From Poseidonibacter ostreae (lineage in GTDB: Bacteria > Campylobacterota > Campylobacteria > Campylobacterales > Arcobacteraceae), in the NCBI RefSeq assembly GCF_009208075.1, contig NZ_WFKJ01000015.1, positions 1 to 54,724 on the forward strand: a stretch of DNA of 54,724 bases, in the 5' to 3' direction. The notes under the pieces were generated by a model, which saw nothing but the letters and a program-made list of their open reading frames with translations, made no database searches and had not been told where the DNA came from. This document shows, in pieces, positions 16,438 to 27,998 of the stretch; position 1 is the first letter of the stretch, and the number at the start of each line of letters is the position of its first letter. Made by a program: the position numbers and the translations under genes.

Positions 16438-16571
16438 AAAATCTTAGCTATTGCTTACTTAAAATTTAGTAAATTAGTATTATTTTCAAATAATTTCAGA
16501 CCTAATAAGATAGAAGATGTTAAAATACATAAAAAATAATTTTATATAAAAATATATTTAAAAGGTAAATA

Positions 16572-18068
16572 ATGAAAAGTGTTCCAGCAATAGAGGAATG
16601 GCTAAATAAATTTTCAATTAATAACTATATTATAACAGATGATTTACAAGTAATGGTATTTGGAAATGTTAATTTAAATGGAAAGCTTGATGTAAAGAAA
16701 TTACCTATAAGTTTTAAATCAGTTGATGGTTATTTTGATATAAGTAATAATTCATTAGAATCACTTGAGGGATGTCCTGAAAGTGTTTTAAAAGATTTTA
16801 ACTGTGCGTTTAATTCACTAGAATCACTCTTTGGAGCACCTTATAAAGCAGGGGATTTTGATTGTTCAAATAATAGATTAACATCATTATCTTATTGTCC
16901 AAAAGAGGTTAATGGTTTTTTTGATTGTAGTGAAAATCAAATCATATCAATAAAAGGAGCTCCAAGAACAGTTAAGGGACACTTTAAATGTTCAGATAAT
17001 AAAATAGGTTCATTAAAAGGTGGAGCTAAATATATTGATACATATTTTGATTGTTCAAATAACTTTTTATTAGATTTAGCAGGTGGTCCTATTACTGTAG
17101 GTCAAGATTACATTTGTAATGGAAATAAATTAACAGATTTAGAAAATATTGCAGATGAAATTGGGTGGGATTTAATTACTGATATTAGATTAAACCATGT
17201 AACAAGTTCACACGATGAAGAACATAATATTTGGAGATATAAAGGTAGTGAAGTCGTTGCTCATATTTATAAACCTTTAGTTGAATTATCAAATATTGAT
17301 GATATTAATAGATGGCTTAAAAAACATGGTATTGAAGGTTTTCATATTTTAAAAGATAACTCTGTTAATGTAAATGGTGACGTTCGTTTAGCTGATAAAT
17401 TATCAAATTTATTAAAACTTCCTTTGAAGTTTAATATTGTTGATGGAAACTTTGACATCAGTGATAATGAATTGATTTCATTGGAGGGATGTCCTACAAA
17501 AGTTACAGGAAATTTTCACTGTTTTAAAAATGAAATTTCATCACTTAAAGGATCTCCAAAAGAAGTTGGTGGAAGTTTTATTGTTTTAAAGAACAATATT
17601 TCATCTTTGAAATATTCTCCTTCAATTGTAAAAGAAGATTATGTATGTTCTCATAATCCTTTAAAAGATTTAGAAGGCTTAAAAACAGTTCATGGAGCTG
17701 TTTTTACTAGTGTTAAATTAAATAAAGTTAAGTGTCAAAAATACATTTATAAATCAGTAGCAACATATAAATATCCAGGTAGTGTAGTAATGGATTATTT
17801 AGATAAAGCTTATATTTCTCTAACTGATGAAGAAAAAAAATATGAAGCTACTAAGAATAATTTAAACAATGCAATCAGTAAAATGGTTAAAGATGGTTCT
17901 TTAACAAAAGAGAAAATTACTGATACTTTGATTCTAAATTTAACAAAATATAATCTAAATGAATTAAAAGAAAAAGTCTTAAAAATAAAGAACCCTCCTG
18001 TTGAAAAGAAAAATACTGAATTAACAGAAGAAGATATTCTTAGCCTAGCTTTTGATAGTGAGCTTTAA
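16572..18068 (+). CDS. Leucine-rich-repeat protein with internal duplication
   Basis: 498 residues, no signal peptide. It consists of repeats of about 20 residues with the pattern L-x-SLxGxPxxVxGxFxCSxNxL, a type common in phage and mobile-element LRR proteins. The N-terminal module (IEEWLNKFSINNYIITDD, KLPISFKSVDGYFDIS, LEGCP) is repeated from about residue 240 (INRWLKKHGIEGFHILKD, KLPLKFNIVDGNFDIS, LEGCP), so the gene arose by duplication of a cap plus LRR block. The last 80 residues are charged and helical. Probably a cytoplasmic protein-binding scaffold; partner unknown. AAAAGGTAAATA precedes the ATG. Confidence 0.75.
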   Translation: MKSVPAIEEWLNKFSINNYIITDDLQVMVFGNVNLNGKLDVKKLPISFKSVDGYFDISNNSLESLEGCPESVLKDFNCAFNSLESLFGAPYKAGDFDCSNNRLTSLSYCPKEVNGFFDCSENQIISIKGAPRTVKGHFKCSDNKIGSLKGGAKYIDTYFDCSNNFLLDLAGGPITVGQDYICNGNKLTDLENIADEIGWDLITDIRLNHVTSSHDEEHNIWRYKGSEVVAHIYKPLVELSNIDDINRWLKKHGIEGFHILKDNSVNVNGDVRLADKLSNLLKLPLKFNIVDGNFDISDNELISLEGCPTKVTGNFHCFKNEISSLKGSPKEVGGSFIVLKNNISSLKYSPSIVKEDYVCSHNPLKDLEGLKTVHGAVFTSVKLNKVKCQKYIYKSVATYKYPGSVVMDYLDKAYISLTDEEKKYEATKNNLNNAISKMVKDGSLTKEKITDTLILNLTKYNLNELKEKVLKIKNPPVEKKNTELTEEDILSLAFDSEL

Positions 18069-18143
18069 CTTTAGACTAATTTTTTTTAGATATACTCGCG
18101 ACATAATAATATAAAGAATACTAGATATGGAGAGTAATATAAT

Positions 18144-19730
18144 ATGGTTCAAACGGTAAACCTTAAAAAAGCTTTTGGCGCAAGAGTTTTATTTCAAGAG
18201 ATAAATGTTAAGTTAGATGGTGGTAAAAGATATGGTCTTATAGGGGCTAATGGTGCAGGAAAAACTACATTCTTAAATATTTTATCTGGAAAAGATGATG
18301 CAACTGAGGGTGAAGTTCAAATACAAAATGGTAAAAAAGTTGGAACTTTAGGACAAAATCAATTTGCGTATGAAGAATACACAATTTTTGATACAGTACT
18401 TTTAGGAAATAAAAGACTTTATGATGCAATTAAAGAAAAAGAAAAATTATACCTAGAAGAGTATACTGATGAAGTTGGTGATAGATTAGGTGAATTAGAA
18501 ATTATTTGTTGTGAAGAAGACCCAACTTATGAGTACGATGTAAAGATTACTAAAATTTTAGAAGATTTAGGGTTTCCAGCTGCACAACAAACTGACTTAA
18601 TGTCATCAATTACAGGTGGAGATAAATTCAAAGTTTTACTAGCACAAGTTTTATACCCTAAACCTGATGTATTATTCTTAGATGAGCCTACGAATAACCT
18701 TGATATTGCAACAATTGGTTGGTTAGAAAATCAATTACAACATCATGATGGTACAATGGTAGTTATCTCGCATGATAGACACTTCTTAAATGCTGTTTGT
18801 ACAAATATCTTAGATGTTGATTTTAAACAAATCAGAGAGTTCTCAGGGAACTATGATGATTGGTATATTGCTTCTATGTTAATTTCTAAGCAAAATGAAA
18901 CAGATGTAAATAAAAAATTAAAAGAAAAAGAAGAATTAGAAAAGTTTATTACTAGATTCTCTGCAAATGCTTCTAAAGCAAAACAAGCAACTTCTAGACA
19001 AAAACAACTTGATAAGTTAAATGTTGGAGAAATTAAAGTTTCTTCAAGACGTGATCCATCTATTATCTTTAAACAGAAAAGAGAAGTTGGTAAAGAATTA
19101 CTAAGTTTAAAAAATATTTCTAAATCATTTGATGGAGAAGTTGTATTAAATGATATTTCTCTTACAGTTGAAAAAGATGATAAGATTGCCTTAATAGGAC
19201 CAAATGGTGCTGGTAAAACAACGATGTGTGAAATCATGGTTGAGAATATGAAACCAGATGAAGGTATTGTTCACTGGGGTGCAACTATTCAAAATGGTTA
19301 CTTCCCTCAAAATGCAACTGATTTAATTTCTGGTGATGGTACTTTATATGATTGGTTAAGAGATTTTGACAGAAATGCTGATATTGCAGAGATTAGAAAC
19401 TGTCTTGGTAGAATGTTATTTAATGGAACTGAGCAAGAAAAATCTGTTAAGTCATGTTCTGGTGGTGAAAAACATAGAATGTTCTTATCAAAAATCATGT
19501 TAGAGCAACCAAACTTTATGATTTTAGATGAGCCTACAAATCACCTTGACTTAGAAGCTATTATTGCACTTGGTGAAGGATTACTTGCATATCCTGGTTC
19601 TGTTATTTGTGTTTCACATGATAGGGAATTACTAGATGTTTATGCAAATAGAATTATTGAAATTCAACCTGATGGATCTATTATTGATTTTAAAGGTACT
19701 TATGAAGAGTATATTGAGCAAAAAGCATAA
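18144..19730 (+). CDS. ybiT: ABC-F family ATPase, YbiT-like
   Basis: 528 residues with two ABC domains joined by the charged ABC-F linker (about 250-300, RFSANASKAKQATSRQKQL, a YbiT landmark). Both Walker A sites read GANGAGKTT and GPNGAGKTT, and both Walker B sites are followed by DEPTNNLD or DEPTNHLD. The first signature is degenerate (ITGGDKFKVLL, Lys/Phe where LSGGxKxR is usual), as in YbiT proteins; the second is CSGGEKHRM. ABC-F proteins act on the ribosome E-site and have no membrane part. Monocistronic, ending at a strong palindromic terminator. Confidence 0.88.
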   Translation: MVQTVNLKKAFGARVLFQEINVKLDGGKRYGLIGANGAGKTTFLNILSGKDDATEGEVQIQNGKKVGTLGQNQFAYEEYTIFDTVLLGNKRLYDAIKEKEKLYLEEYTDEVGDRLGELEIICCEEDPTYEYDVKITKILEDLGFPAAQQTDLMSSITGGDKFKVLLAQVLYPKPDVLFLDEPTNNLDIATIGWLENQLQHHDGTMVVISHDRHFLNAVCTNILDVDFKQIREFSGNYDDWYIASMLISKQNETDVNKKLKEKEELEKFITRFSANASKAKQATSRQKQLDKLNVGEIKVSSRRDPSIIFKQKREVGKELLSLKNISKSFDGEVVLNDISLTVEKDDKIALIGPNGAGKTTMCEIMVENMKPDEGIVHWGATIQNGYFPQNATDLISGDGTLYDWLRDFDRNADIAEIRNCLGRMLFNGTEQEKSVKSCSGGEKHRMFLSKIMLEQPNFMILDEPTNHLDLEAIIALGEGLLAYPGSVICVSHDRELLDVYANRIIEIQPDGSIIDFKGTYEEYIEQKA

Positions 19731-19750
19731 TATACTTTTGTATTAAACAT

Positions 19751-19787
19751 AAAAAAAGGGGATGAGTTAACTCATCCCCTTTTTTTT
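19751..19787. terminator. Bidirectional terminator, perfect palindrome
   Basis: The 36-bp perfect palindrome at 19751-19786 has seven A, GGGGATGAGTTAACTCATCCCC centred on GTTAAC, then a T-run. It lies between the convergent ybiT-like gene and thioesterase gene and can terminate both. Confidence 0.9.
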
Positions 19788-19809
19788 AGTAATTTAATTT
19801 GTTAAATTA

Positions 19810-20283
19810 CTATTTTCCACCTCTTGCAGACATTCTAGATTCTCTTCTTCTAATAGCATCTTCATATCTTCTTTTATCATCTTCTGTTACAAGATTTAAC
19901 TTTGGAACAGGAGTTGGTTTTCCTACTTCATCTACTGCAATCATTGTAAAGTAACATACATTTGTATTTTTAATTGTATGATCTTTAATATCTTCCGAAA
20001 TTACTTTAATACCAATTTCCATTGATGTTCTTCCTGTATAGTTTACAGATGCATGGAAAGTAACTAATGAACCAATTTTAATAGGATTCTCAAATAATAC
20101 CATATCAACAGATAACGTAACTGCATACATTCCAGTATATCTAGCTGCACAAGCATATGCAACATGGTCAAGCATTTTTAATATCTCTCCACCATGAACA
20201 TTTTTCCCTGAAAAGTTAGCTTTATCAGGTGTCATTAGCATAGTCATAGTTAATGATTTTTCTCTTTTTATTTCTTCACTCAT
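19810..20283 (-). CDS. Acyl-CoA thioesterase, YciA-like hotdog protein
   Basis: 157 residues with a single hotdog domain. Hallmarks are LMTPDKANFSGKNVHGGEIL, with HGGEILKMLDHVAY carrying the catalytic Asp, and VTFHASVNYTGRTSMEIGIKV. It hydrolyses acyl-CoA esters in the cytoplasm; chain preference cannot be read from sequence. A basic tail (RRRESRMSARGGK) ends the protein. Single gene ending 23 bases from the palindromic terminator. Confidence 0.88.
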   Translation of the reverse strand: MSEEIKREKSLTMTMLMTPDKANFSGKNVHGGEILKMLDHVAYACAARYTGMYAVTLSVDMVLFENPIKIGSLVTFHASVNYTGRTSMEIGIKVISEDIKDHTIKNTNVCYFTMIAVDEVGKPTPVPKLNLVTEDDKRRYEDAIRRRESRMSARGGK

Positions 20284-20452
20284 TTACGTAGCCTTATTCT
20301 ATATATATTTAAATTTTGACTCATTATAAAATAAAAACATAGTATAAGCATAGCAATTGTATAAATTATGCATATAGTTTAATGAACTATATAAAAAAGT
20401 AACACATTTTATTTGATAAAGTAACTGAATTATTATTCATAAAAATAAAAAT

Positions 20453-23121
<2,669 letters not shown>

Positions 23122-23181
23122 TGTTTTCCATTTTTTGTATTTATAAAAAGTGATTATACTAAAATGATTTAATATAGTAAA

Positions 23182-23874
23182 TTAATCCTCAACTGTAAGT
23201 GTTAACTCATACAACCATTGTCTTAACTCATCCATATCTTGAAAAACTTTAAAAGCTTTATCAACAATTTCTTCACTGTAAAAAGTATCATCAAGTTCAT
23301 ATGTTTGAAAGCCAAAAATTGCATTATACTTTGAAAGATAAGAGTATTCATCCTCTTGCTTAAAACCTTGTGGCAATCTTTTGTATTTTGGTTCTGGTGT
23401 CTGATAGCCTTTTTGTTTTATATCTTGTAAGATATTGTGTAAATTCATGGCATTTGTTTTATTTTGGATATATTTTCTATATGCTTTTAATAAAGGTGGC
23501 TTAAAAGTTCTAATTCCAGTAGCTATATAATACATTTGTGTATTAAAGAAGAAATAATAACTAGCACTTTGCATTCTATGAGCCTGACCCTGCCAAAAGA
23601 TTATTCCAATTTTATCTTTCATAGGAGTTTTGTCTTTTGAGAATCTTGTATCTCTATATATTTTAAATAAAGAACCAGATACTTTAGGTTTTGCTTTTAT
23701 TGTAGGAACTAAAATCTCTAAAGTCTCTCCCATTTCCTCTACAAAAGCTACATTTGGTTTTAATATATTCTCTTCCCAAATATGTCTATTGTTTTCAAAC
23801 CAAACCTTTGTATTATTTAGTTCTAATTGTTTTAAAAACTCTACACCTTCTTTTTTAAATCCATTAAAAGTCAT
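23182..23874 (-). CDS. DUF2461 family protein
   Basis: 230 residues. The family pattern is clear: FLKQLELNNTKVWFENNR near the start, then FKIYRDTRFSKDKTPMKDKIG at about 67-87 and YYFFFNTQMYYIATGIRTFKPP. DUF2461 proteins are soluble and of unknown function. Transcribed divergently from the small membrane gene at 23954 over a 79-base gap. Confidence 0.9.
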   Translation of the reverse strand: MTFNGFKKEGVEFLKQLELNNTKVWFENNRHIWEENILKPNVAFVEEMGETLEILVPTIKAKPKVSGSLFKIYRDTRFSKDKTPMKDKIGIIFWQGQAHRMQSASYYFFFNTQMYYIATGIRTFKPPLLKAYRKYIQNKTNAMNLHNILQDIKQKGYQTPEPKYKRLPQGFKQEDEYSYLSKYNAIFGFQTYELDDTFYSEEIVDKAFKVFQDMDELRQWLYELTLTVED

Positions 23875-23922
23875 AATTTTCCATTTTTATTATTTTTTCA
23901 AATTATATCAAAAACAATTAGA

Positions 23923-23928
23923 TATAAT
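23923..23928 (+). promoter_or_regulatory. -10 element for the membrane gene pair
   Basis: TATAAT lies 25 bases upstream of the ATG at 23954, preceded by A/T-rich sequence without a clear -35, as is usual for sigma-70-type promoters in Campylobacterota. Confidence 0.5.
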
Positions 23929-23953
23929 TCTTTTAATAAACAATGGAGAATAT

Positions 23954-24298
23954 ATGAGCTACTTAGATATATGTATAATTGGTTGGAATTTAAATGCTTT
24001 GATGTTCGTAATAAACTTCTTTCTAGCAATTAGAACAATCTCAACACAAGATAGAGATACACTACAAAAAGAGAGTATGGTATTAAAAGAGTTAAAAGAA
24101 GAGCTTGATAACTACTATCCTTACAGAACTTACTCTACAATAATGACATATTTAGTTCCTTTTGCAGGATTCTTTAGAATGTCTTTTAGATTAATAGAAA
24201 TGGTTTTTTTCTTTCAAAAAAATGAAAATACAAAAATGTTCGATTTCATGGTATATAAATATACTATGGAAATAAATAAGGTTAAAAACAATGGGTAG
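23954..24298 (+). CDS. Small membrane protein paired with an Mrr-like gene
   Basis: 114 residues from the ATG at 23954, which has GGAGA 6 bases upstream. A longer frame reaching back to 23630 runs antisense to DUF2461 and is not credible. One N-terminal membrane helix (about 3-24), a charged amphipathic stretch with KELKEELDNYYPYRT, then a second hydrophobic section (about 66-88). Its stop overlaps the start of the next gene by 8 bases, so the two are translationally coupled and probably function together. Function unknown. Confidence 0.7.
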   Translation: MSYLDICIIGWNLNALMFVINFFLAIRTISTQDRDTLQKESMVLKELKEELDNYYPYRTYSTIMTYLVPFAGFFRMSFRLIEMVFFFQKNENTKMFDFMVYKYTMEINKVKNNG

Positions 24299-24761
24299 TT
24301 TAAGTGATATAGTAATTAACGCTTTGTATCAATTGTGGCACTTACTTCCAATTGTTATTGCGATTGTCTTATTTAAAAAATATATTGATAATAAAGATAA
24401 AAAAAACAGAAAAAATAAAAATGAAGAAAATGAGAAGAATGGTTTAACTTTAGAAGTTCGTGCTATAAAAAAGTATGAAGATATTTCTTATACAATAGTT
24501 AAAAGTGAATCAATTTTAGTTTGTACTAAAGAAGATAAAACAATTTTAATTCAATGTAATAACTCAATTGAAGCAAAATCTATTACAGATGATGATATAA
24601 AATCATTTTATACTACAGCAATTAAGTATGTAAAAGAAAATCAATTAGAGATTAAAAATGTAGAGTTTAGGTATGCAATAGCTTATAAAGATGCTTTAAA
24701 TAAGTCAGCTATTGAAATACTACTAGATGAGTTTTATAATTGTAAGTACGTTGTTTTATAA
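24291..24761 (+). CDS. Membrane-anchored Mrr-like domain protein without catalytic residues
   Basis: 156 residues. An N-terminal membrane helix (about 10-29), a very basic Asn/Lys linker (about 30-50), then a C-terminal domain that follows the Mrr/PD-(D/E)XK layout: ILVCTKEDKTILIQCNNSIE, a helix DDDIKSFYTTAIKYV and VEFRYAIAYKDALNKSA. In active relatives the first strand ends in G-I-D-L and the second reads QCK. Here the Asp position is Leu (L76) and the Lys is N90 (QCN). It is therefore probably not a nuclease but may still bind DNA or a partner. Confidence 0.6.
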   Translation: MGSLSDIVINALYQLWHLLPIVIAIVLFKKYIDNKDKKNRKNKNEENEKNGLTLEVRAIKKYEDISYTIVKSESILVCTKEDKTILIQCNNSIEAKSITDDDIKSFYTTAIKYVKENQLEIKNVEFRYAIAYKDALNKSAIEILLDEFYNCKYVVL

Positions 24762-24765
24762 CTTT

Positions 24766-25983
24766 TTAAGATTTATTATCCATTTCCTTTATAATAAATC
24801 TTAAATCTTTAATTGTTTTATCTTTTTTAGTAATATCATCTAATAAGGTTAAAATCTTTTTATGAGTAGCATCAATTTCTTTTTTTACTTCTTTTGTATC
24901 TTCTTTTTGTTTATCTATTTCCACTTTATATTTATGTGCGGTATCTATATGTACTTTAACTTCATTTCTTTTTGTTATAAGCATTGATTCATATTTACTT
25001 TCTAGCTTAATTTTTTCTTTTTCTAAGAGTTTTATTTGCTTCTCTTTACTATATACTTTAATTTGTAATTTATCAAAAGATTCATCAGATTTCTCTTCAA
25101 TAAACTTCTCATAGTCTTGAATTTTTTGTTTTAAGTTAATAATCTCTTTTTTAAATTCATACTCTTTTTTATTTGCTTCTTTAATATTTAGTAAAACTTT
25201 TTTATGAAAGTCTCTTTTTTCTAGATTCTCTTTGGTATTTAAAAAAGCGATAGTTATATACTCTTCTTTTGATAAATCTTTTATTTTAAAAATTGTATTG
25301 TTTAAATAAAATACTTCCTTGTCCTTTGATACAAACTTTGTATTTCCATGCCATAATTCATTGCTTTTAATTTTTGTCCAAGTATCTTCAATATATTTTT
25401 TAGGAATATCAGGATGAATAATTTGATCAAAATTTAAATTTGATATTTCATTATCATTATATTTTGAAATTAACTTCATACTTTCGTTCATATAAGTGAT
25501 GCTTCCATCTGCTGTCATTTTAAATATTAAAGATACTTTATTAACAGCTTCAATATAGTGTTTTATTTCATTTTGTTTTAATTTTAATTTATTTTTTATA
25601 TGTCTTTTTTCACACAAAATATCAATTTTTTCTAAAAGTTTTGTCAAGTTAATAGGTTTTAAAAGAAATGAACTAACATTTAAATCAATTGCTTTCATCA
25701 ATACTTCTGAATCAATTTGTGCTGTAGTAATTATAAAAGGTATAGATAAACTTGACATTCTAACTAGTTTTAATAAATCTATTCCATCTAAATTGGGCAT
25801 ATTAATATCAGAGATTATAATATCAATATTTTTATTATTTTTAAAGATTTCAAAACCTATCTTACCATCTTCTGCTTCAATAATATTTTTAAAATATTTT
25901 GAAAGTGTTTTAACTATCAGCTCTCTATCTTTTTTATTATCTTCAACTAATAATATTGTTATTTCATCTAATTGTGAATTCAA
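24766..25983 (-). CDS. Response regulator with PAS domain and long coiled coil
   Basis: 405 residues. The receiver domain (about 8-122) has acidic pair E14-D15, phosphoacceptor D59 (IISDINMPN), and K110 (LLKPIN). A PAS domain follows (about 140-255), then a long Lys/Glu-rich coiled coil (about 265-400) with no enzymatic or DNA-binding output domain. The coiled coil may dimerise or dock a partner. It lies divergent to a receiver-histidine kinase gene with 67 bases between, which suggests the two form one signalling circuit. Confidence 0.82.
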   Translation of the reverse strand: MNSQLDEITILLVEDNKKDRELIVKTLSKYFKNIIEAEDGKIGFEIFKNNKNIDIIISDINMPNLDGIDLLKLVRMSSLSIPFIITTAQIDSEVLMKAIDLNVSSFLLKPINLTKLLEKIDILCEKRHIKNKLKLKQNEIKHYIEAVNKVSLIFKMTADGSITYMNESMKLISKYNDNEISNLNFDQIIHPDIPKKYIEDTWTKIKSNELWHGNTKFVSKDKEVFYLNNTIFKIKDLSKEEYITIAFLNTKENLEKRDFHKKVLLNIKEANKKEYEFKKEIINLKQKIQDYEKFIEEKSDESFDKLQIKVYSKEKQIKLLEKEKIKLESKYESMLITKRNEVKVHIDTAHKYKVEIDKQKEDTKEVKKEIDATHKKILTLLDDITKKDKTIKDLRFIIKEMDNKS

Positions 25984-26050
25984 AAAAAACCTTTATTATT
26001 TTTTAATCATTTTTTATATATTATCAATTATAATTAAAAAAGGCTTAATA

Positions 26051-27148
26051 GTGGTAAACCTTAAAGTATTGATTTTAGAAGATAATTTAGAACTTCTAAA
26101 TAAATTAACAAAAATTTTAAAAAGAGAAGTAAAAGAAGTTTATAGTTTTAGTGATTCTCTAATAGCTTATAAAGAAATTCCTGAGATAATGCCTGATGTT
26201 ATAGTCTCAGATATTCAAATGAAAGATATGACAGGCTTACAGATGTATAAAAAGCTAAGAGAAGATGGTATTAAAATACCAATTATTATAGCTTCTTCTT
26301 TTAATGAAAGTAAATATTTTATAGAAGCTGTAAAGTTAAGAGTTAAACACTTTTTAGTAAAACCAATAAATACTGATGAACTTATAAATGAATTAAAAAA
26401 GATTGAATATAAATCGAGATTAAAAGCTCAATTAAAAAAAAATGAAGAACTTCTTATTGTACAATCAAGAATGGCTGAAATGGGTGAAATGATTCAAAAT
26501 ATTGCACATCAGTGGAAACAGCCTTTAAATACAATATCTTTATGCTCTACAGCAATGGAATTAGATAAAAAATATGATCAAGATTTTATTAATGATATAA
26601 ATAGATCTATTAGATATATGAATGATACAATTAATGATTTTCATAATTATTTTGAACCAAATAAAATAAAAAAATGCTTTTATTTTAAAGATACATTATT
26701 AAAAGTTGAAAAACTAGTTTCCTCTCAAATCAATAATATAAATATAATTATTACAGAAAATGACAATATAAATTTATGTAGCTATGAAAATGAATTAATA
26801 CAAGTTTTAATCAATCTTTATAAAAACTCAATAGATGAACTATCAAAAATTGAGGGAGAAAAATATATTTTCATAGATATAGAGAAAAAAGAAGGAAATA
26901 TATCATTTTCAATAAAAGATAATGCTGGGGGTATTAAAATTGATTCTAAAAATATCAATATTATTTTTAATCAATACTTTAGTACAAAAGGAACTACAGG
27001 TACAGGAATAGGACTATATATGTCAAAACTAATTGTAGAGAATAATTTAGATGGAATTATTACAGTTGAGAATGTGGAATATGAATATAATAGTTCTAAG
27101 TATGAAGGTGCTTGTTTTAATATTCAAATTAAAAATAGTGAAGAGTAA
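26051..27148 (+). CDS. Sensor histidine kinase with N-terminal receiver domain
   Basis: 365 residues from a GTG at 26051, placed 7 bases after AAGG. The longer frame back to 25793 is antisense to the divergent gene. Receiver domain (about 3-118) with E10-D11, D54 and K104, then a HisKA-type H-box at MAEMGEMIQNIAHQWKQPLN with H153, and a HATPase domain with N-box NLYKNSIDEL, G1 DNAGGI and G2 GTGIGLYMSK. The REC-kinase order, with no sensor or membrane segment, suggests it is a relay kinase switched by phosphorylation of its own receiver, perhaps with the divergent regulator. Confidence 0.85.
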   Translation: MVNLKVLILEDNLELLNKLTKILKREVKEVYSFSDSLIAYKEIPEIMPDVIVSDIQMKDMTGLQMYKKLREDGIKIPIIIASSFNESKYFIEAVKLRVKHFLVKPINTDELINELKKIEYKSRLKAQLKKNEELLIVQSRMAEMGEMIQNIAHQWKQPLNTISLCSTAMELDKKYDQDFINDINRSIRYMNDTINDFHNYFEPNKIKKCFYFKDTLLKVEKLVSSQINNINIIITENDNINLCSYENELIQVLINLYKNSIDELSKIEGEKYIFIDIEKKEGNISFSIKDNAGGIKIDSKNINIIFNQYFSTKGTTGTGIGLYMSKLIVENNLDGIITVENVEYEYNSSKYEGACFNIQIKNSEE

Positions 27149-27156
27149 TAAATATT

Positions 27157-27972
27157 TTGTTTGAACAATTTAAAGGTTTTTACAATACTCCCTCTTTATT
27201 TGACAATAGTTTTTATGATTTAGAGTTATTTGATATTGAAGATATTGATATTGAAAAATTTGACATAAGTAATATTGAAATTCTACAACAGCTTCCTTTA
27301 GGAAAGAGGGTAGAGTACTTTTTTGAAGCAATAATCGAGAATTCCTCTAGATATGAAAAAGTTATAAAAAACAAACAAATTATTCATAATAAAGAGACTT
27401 TAGGTGAAATAGATTTTATTCTTTTTGATAAGAAAAAAGATAAATATATCCATGTAGAAATGCAATACAAGTTTTATGTCTATGATGATAGCTTTGAAAA
27501 TGAAATAGATAGATATGTAGGTCCTAATAGAAGTGATACTCTACTTTTAAAACTAGAGAAACTTAAAAATAAACAATTCCCCTTACTTTTTAATAAAGAC
27601 ACTAAAGCATATTTAGAAGGTGTTGATTTAGATAATATTGAGCAAAAGATACTTTTTAAAGGAAATGTTTTTTTACCAAGACATTTAAAACAAAAAGATT
27701 TTGATTTGATTAACAATGACTGTATTCATGGCTATTACTTAAGTTTTAAAGAGTTTTGTGAAGATGACTCTTTTAAAAAGATGCAATTTTTTGTTCCTCA
27801 TCGTTTTGATTGGTTAAGTAATCCTAAATCAAATAAAATCTGGGAAAGTTATGAAAAGGCTAAAGAGGATTTAGATTTTTTTATAAAAATAACAGCTTCA
27901 CCTCTTGTCTGGTCTAGGAAAATAGAAGAGGGTGAAGTTATTATTGAAAGATTTTTTGTAACTTGGTGGTAA
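27157..27972 (+). CDS. DUF1853 family protein
   Basis: 271 residues from a TTG start; no in-frame ATG lies near. DUF1853 pattern: LGKRVEYFFEAII, ETLGEIDFILFDKK, YIHVEMQYKFYVY, RYVGPNRSDTLLLKLEKL and a final ... WWGW-like HRFDWLSNP/VTWW. The ID-x(n)-HVEMQYK arrangement is compatible with a PD-(D/E)XK-like core (D in GEID, E in VEMQ, K in YKF). Biological role unknown. It follows the kinase gene by 8 bases, so it is probably co-transcribed, but no functional link is evident. Confidence 0.8.
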   Translation: MFEQFKGFYNTPSLFDNSFYDLELFDIEDIDIEKFDISNIEILQQLPLGKRVEYFFEAIIENSSRYEKVIKNKQIIHNKETLGEIDFILFDKKKDKYIHVEMQYKFYVYDDSFENEIDRYVGPNRSDTLLLKLEKLKNKQFPLLFNKDTKAYLEGVDLDNIEQKILFKGNVFLPRHLKQKDFDLINNDCIHGYYLSFKEFCEDDSFKKMQFFVPHRFDWLSNPKSNKIWESYEKAKEDLDFFIKITASPLVWSRKIEEGEVIIERFFVTWW

Positions 27973-27975
27973 TAA

Positions 27976-27992
27976 AGCTTAAGTTCTAAGCT
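27976..27992. terminator. Weak hairpin between convergent DUF1853 and pepD genes
   Basis: AGCTTA at 27976-27981 pairs with TAAGCT at 27987-27992 across a 5-base loop, followed by a T-containing stretch (CTTATTTT). The stem is only 6 bp, so this is tentative. Confidence 0.35.
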
Positions 27993-27998
27993 CTTATT

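Noticed and set aside
20372-20392. Terminator after ligA
   Set aside because: An 8-bp stem exists but no T-run follows it on the minus strand; it is likely a chance AT palindrome.
23630-23953. Long start of the small membrane protein
   Set aside because: This part is antisense to DUF2461; the ATG at 23954 has a good ribosome site.
25793-26050. N-terminal extension of the receiver-histidine kinase
   Set aside because: It runs antisense to the divergent regulator and adds a hydrophobic segment unlike any relative; a GTG with ribosome site at 26051 fits better.
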